This document shows, piece by piece, positions 61,503-64,000 of a stretch of DNA of 64,000 nucleotides. The DNA comes from Epithemia pelagica (Eukaryota; Bacillariophyta; Bacillariophyceae; Surirellales; Surirellaceae): NCBI GenBank assembly GCA_946965045.2, contig OX337232.1:1364001-1428000 (forward strand), read 5' to 3'. Position numbers and translations under genes: made by a program. Position 1 is the first letter of the stretch. Each line of letters starts with the position of its first letter. The notes beneath the pieces were generated by a model that saw only the letters and a list, made by a program, of their open reading frames with translations, made no database searches and had not been told where the DNA came from.

Positions 61503-63353
61503 ATGTTATCCCTCACAACGACACTACTCCTTTTCCATCCATTGCTGCTTCCAGAACAATCAACCATGTCTCAGGCTAACAAGAAGACGAAGCCTTTGAT
61601 CAAACATAAGAGAAACTCCAACCGAATAAACCGCCCTCCAGGAATCATTCATGTGTACCAGAGTGTTCGCAACCCTGTCAAACATGAACTGTTTTGTTTT
61701 GACACGGACAATTTCAATCTTCTTCTGACAGAGATGGTATCCCTCTGTCTACCATCCTTCCTCCAAGTCATCTTTGTGCGTCAATGCACACAACAACTGA
61801 ACCAACATTTTCCACACCCATCTGTCAGATCATCTGTACCTGATACCCCCATCTTGATTCCCCATATTCGGCAGGCTCTATCTGATTTACAATCAACATC
61901 CAGTTCCATACCAGGTCAACATTCTCTCCAAATTCAAGAAGCTGTATCCCTGCAATTGACTCATGAATTGCATGATGCCTTCTTGGTTGACTGCGTATTG
62001 TCCCGGACACACAAAAAGCCACGCATTCCAGATGAGTCCCCATATTACGAATTGGTTCATAGAACCCGTACCTCCAGAGAACTCTGTTCCGATCAGTTCG
62101 ACGATATTTTCCGTACAGATATTATCATATTCCCGTACACATCTGTGTTTTGGACTTCTGCCTTTGTTTCTGACCCGACGAGAATTTTCAGTGAAGTACA
62201 GAGTGGTATTGGGAGCACAATCACTACTTCATCCCTTGTACCTCTGCCAATTTCGTGGCTCCGGATAGTGTACAAAACAGACCAGCCTGCATTGGGAAGC
62301 TTTATCAAGAAAATCAACCAAGTGTGGACGGTTAATCACATCACGGGCATGAAGAATCCCAAGGTTGTTCACAGTATTCAGTTTCATGACGCTGATGACG
62401 ACACTCCTTTGCTCCCTCCTGATTATTTTGGCACTAACATTTTTACAGGAGTACGTAACAGACGTCTTTTTTATCGGGCCCTATTTGAACGTTCACATTC
62501 CAACAAGGTCCGATGTCGGCGTTATGTTCCTGAAGCTCTTTATCAGAATTTGCACGATTCTACAGCCTATGTACATGATCCACGTTCAAAAGAGAGAATG
62601 ATTTATGCCTTTCAGACCACAATATTGGATGCAAATAAACGCCCCACAGGCCAATCAAACATTGTCGTATCTTTCTTGAAGTCTTCCAACAACTTGTACC
62701 AAGACTTGTCACTAGCTTCGAACGAGGTCGTTAGAGATACAACATTATCATCACGTGGGAATGCGCGTCGAAATGCAGGTGATTATGGACAAATGAATGG
62801 GTACGGTGTCATGTTTGATCGCTATAAACGGACGAACAAGTGCATTTCATTGCCCGACAACAAAAAGCTAAAAGATTATGTCAAGTCCGTATGTCTTGGA
62901 GTTGCTGAATTGGCTGACCAACAATACCCAGGTGTGCGATCTCTTTTTCAGAGTTTGCGTGAGCAATCTGGCATTACGATTCCTGAGGAATTTGGTGGTG
63001 TGAATGGATTTTCTTCTAACATTGCGATTAGTGTCGATTTGGAAAATGCATCACACGTTGATGTCAACGATGCCAGTGTGTGTATTGTTACATTTGCAGA
63101 GACTACGCCACATTCCACTACAGATTGGTACTTTGTATTTCCAGATACTTTGCTCCGAGTCAATGGCCATTCGTACAATGGTCTGGTTATAAAACTTACA
63201 CATGGCATAACCATATTGTTTGACGGAAGGGTTAGGGTTTTTGCACAGACTTGTCCTCCCTTTGCATCGACTTGTTGGCTTCTTGTGACGACTTGCCTCC
63301 TTCTTGCATTGACTTGTTGGATTGTTGTAAGGACATGTCCACAGATTCTTTAA
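61503..63353 (+). CDS. Large protein with possible 2-oxoglutarate/Fe(II) dioxygenase signature; 3' end doubtful
   Basis: A 616-codon frame; ATG at 61503 or 61566 (MSQANKKTK). The N-terminal ~200 residues are not recognised. Near the C-terminus, ISVDLENASHVDVNDAS supplies His-x-Asp, and LTHGITILFDGR, about 60 residues later, a second His with an Arg nine residues after it. That is the metal and 2-oxoglutarate pattern of Fe(II) dioxygenases, including TET/JBP-like ones sometimes linked to transposons. The assignment is tentative. After GRVRVF the frame runs antisense into the neighbouring minus-strand gene and becomes a Cys/Leu-rich tail (about 63240-63353), probably not natural. The original C-terminus may be lost or spliced elsewhere. 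Confidence 0.5.
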   Translation: MLSLTTTLLLFHPLLLPEQSTMSQANKKTKPLIKHKRNSNRINRPPGIIHVYQSVRNPVKHELFCFDTDNFNLLLTEMVSLCLPSFLQVIFVRQCTQQLNQHFPHPSVRSSVPDTPILIPHIRQALSDLQSTSSSIPGQHSLQIQEAVSLQLTHELHDAFLVDCVLSRTHKKPRIPDESPYYELVHRTRTSRELCSDQFDDIFRTDIIIFPYTSVFWTSAFVSDPTRIFSEVQSGIGSTITTSSLVPLPISWLRIVYKTDQPALGSFIKKINQVWTVNHITGMKNPKVVHSIQFHDADDDTPLLPPDYFGTNIFTGVRNRRLFYRALFERSHSNKVRCRRYVPEALYQNLHDSTAYVHDPRSKERMIYAFQTTILDANKRPTGQSNIVVSFLKSSNNLYQDLSLASNEVVRDTTLSSRGNARRNAGDYGQMNGYGVMFDRYKRTNKCISLPDNKKLKDYVKSVCLGVAELADQQYPGVRSLFQSLREQSGITIPEEFGGVNGFSSNIAISVDLENASHVDVNDASVCIVTFAETTPHSTTDWYFVFPDTLLRVNGHSYNGLVIKLTHGITILFDGRVRVFAQTCPPFASTCWLLVTTCLLLALTCWIVVRTCPQIL

Positions 63354-64000
63354 ATTTGTCTACCGACTTGTCCACTTGTTGATCCAGCTTATTGAGTTGT
63401 GGCTTTGCCTTGTCCACTTTGGGCACTGTTTTGTGGACTTGTAGCATGGGTCCATCACCTTCTTTTTCCACCTCTTGGAACGAGGTTATCTTCTTTTTGT
63501 CCCCAATTCCTTGCACCCGTTTGAGTTTTTTGAGCTTCACCTCCCGAAGCATCAAAGCATTCTCTATTTTACTAGGCTTTATGTTTCCATCCAGATCCAT
63601 GGCGTCCCCATGAGGAATAACTTGTTTACATACAAGGGACAAATCGAGTGCACTCGGTTTGCATTCATCATCAGGGCACAATGTGCCTTTGGATTTCTTT
63701 TTTGCGCGTGTATTCACCACCGAAGAACGTCGTTTTGTCGAACTATGTGTAGTTCCAGTGTGTTTTGTCAAGGTGCTTGTTGCTGTTGACCTTGTAAATC
63801 GTCGACGTCCTTTGGAGCTGCTGTTCTTTGACAACTTTTCATCGTTCGTGGGTGATTCCTTGGTGGAGCGTGTAACACGTGTCGGTGATGGATCATTTTC
63901 CCGAGGATCCGATGAAGCCGAGGAAGATGAAGAAAAATGGCTATCGGATTCATCGGGTGAGTCATTTTGATTATGACGATTGGTGGCTTCTCCTGATAGC
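63232..64000 (-). CDS. Lysine/serine-rich hypothetical protein (5' end beyond window)
   Basis: A frame of 255 codons open through the right edge, so the start is missing. The visible part begins Ser/Asp/Asn-rich (DSHFSSSSSASSDP), then is basic (SKGRRRFTRSTATST, NTRAKKKSKG). It ends with imperfect repeats of about 7 residues: VDKSVDKF, QQSNKSMQEGGKSSQ, EANKSMQREDKSVQ. These have coiled-coil-like spacing. No domain recognised. Its last ~120 bp overlap the plus-strand dioxygenase-like frame tail to tail. Confidence 0.5.
   Translation of the reverse strand, partial: LSGEATNRHNQNDSPDESDSHFSSSSSASSDPRENDPSPTRVTRSTKESPTNDEKLSKNSSSKGRRRFTRSTATSTLTKHTGTTHSSTKRRSSVVNTRAKKKSKGTLCPDDECKPSALDLSLVCKQVIPHGDAMDLDGNIKPSKIENALMLREVKLKKLKRVQGIGDKKKITSFQEVEKEGDGPMLQVHKTVPKVDKAKPQLNKLDQQVDKSVDKFKESVDMSLQQSNKSMQEGGKSSQEANKSMQREDKSVQKP

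Noticed and set aside
1-64000. CRISPR arrays, bacterial promoters or ribosome sites, rRNA and tRNA genes
   Set aside because: No regularly spaced repeats with unique spacers, no operon structure, and no tRNA- or rRNA-like sequence noticed; the window is nuclear eukaryotic DNA.

Overview
The window looks like nuclear DNA from a diatom, probably a pennate one. Genes have zero to two short GT-AG introns (about 70-115 nt, with one of 177, one of 130 and one of 292), coding strands alternate, and there are no operons or bacterial ribosome sites. Several proteins are multidomain fusions of a kind known from stramenopile algae, including a candidate long-chain-polyamine enzyme. The species cannot be named from the sequence alone.

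Left part, 1-40 kb, is gene-dense host sequence. In order: a pectinacetylesterase/Notum-like protein joined to an ABCG-type ATPase (minus, cut by the left edge); a voltage-sensor/IQ/class III cyclase protein (plus); an ankyrin-TPR protein (minus); a DUF1244-MogA fusion for molybdenum cofactor (minus); a peptidase M50B-like membrane protein (plus); two unrecognised minus genes; a 1770-residue SET/aminopropyltransferase/AdoMetDC-like/Tudor-like protein (plus); a DUF952 protein (minus); a gene weakly resembling RPAP2 (plus); a 299-bp MITE with its target-site duplication; a short-chain dehydrogenase (plus); an EF-hand membrane protein (minus); a cyclophilin (plus); a membrin-type SNARE (minus); a CBS-PP2C phosphatase probably sent to mitochondria (plus); and two lysine/serine-rich minus genes that look like diverged paralogues.

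Right part, 40-64 kb, is accessory and element-rich. A Crinkler/RHS-like P-loop plus nuclease-fold gene (40.5-42.1 kb) abuts a degenerate minus-strand non-LTR retrotransposon (about 42.4-48.05 kb) with C2H2 fingers, reverse transcriptase, a Cys/His knuckle and a restriction-like endonuclease. It carries one in-frame stop and one frameshift. Next is a complete 7,805-bp DNA transposon (48146-55950) with roughly 77-bp terminal inverted repeats and a perfect 9-bp target-site duplication. It holds exactly two convergent genes: a RecQ-like helicase and a 1746-residue protein that is the candidate transposase. It sits about 170 bp upstream of the start codon of an unrecognised two-exon gene. Beyond lie a second Thr/Pro/Asn-rich minus-strand reading frame that may be an ORF1 of a related retroelement, an inverted-repeat segment, a short repeat also found at 40 kb, a gene with a possible 2-oxoglutarate/Fe(II) dioxygenase signature, and a lysine-rich gene leaving the right edge.

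The best candidate for something not yet described is the 48146-55950 transposon: boundaries, duplication and gene content are all visible, but it does not match a superfamily I can name. All intron boundaries were inferred by eye from splice consensus and reading phase; none has transcript support here.
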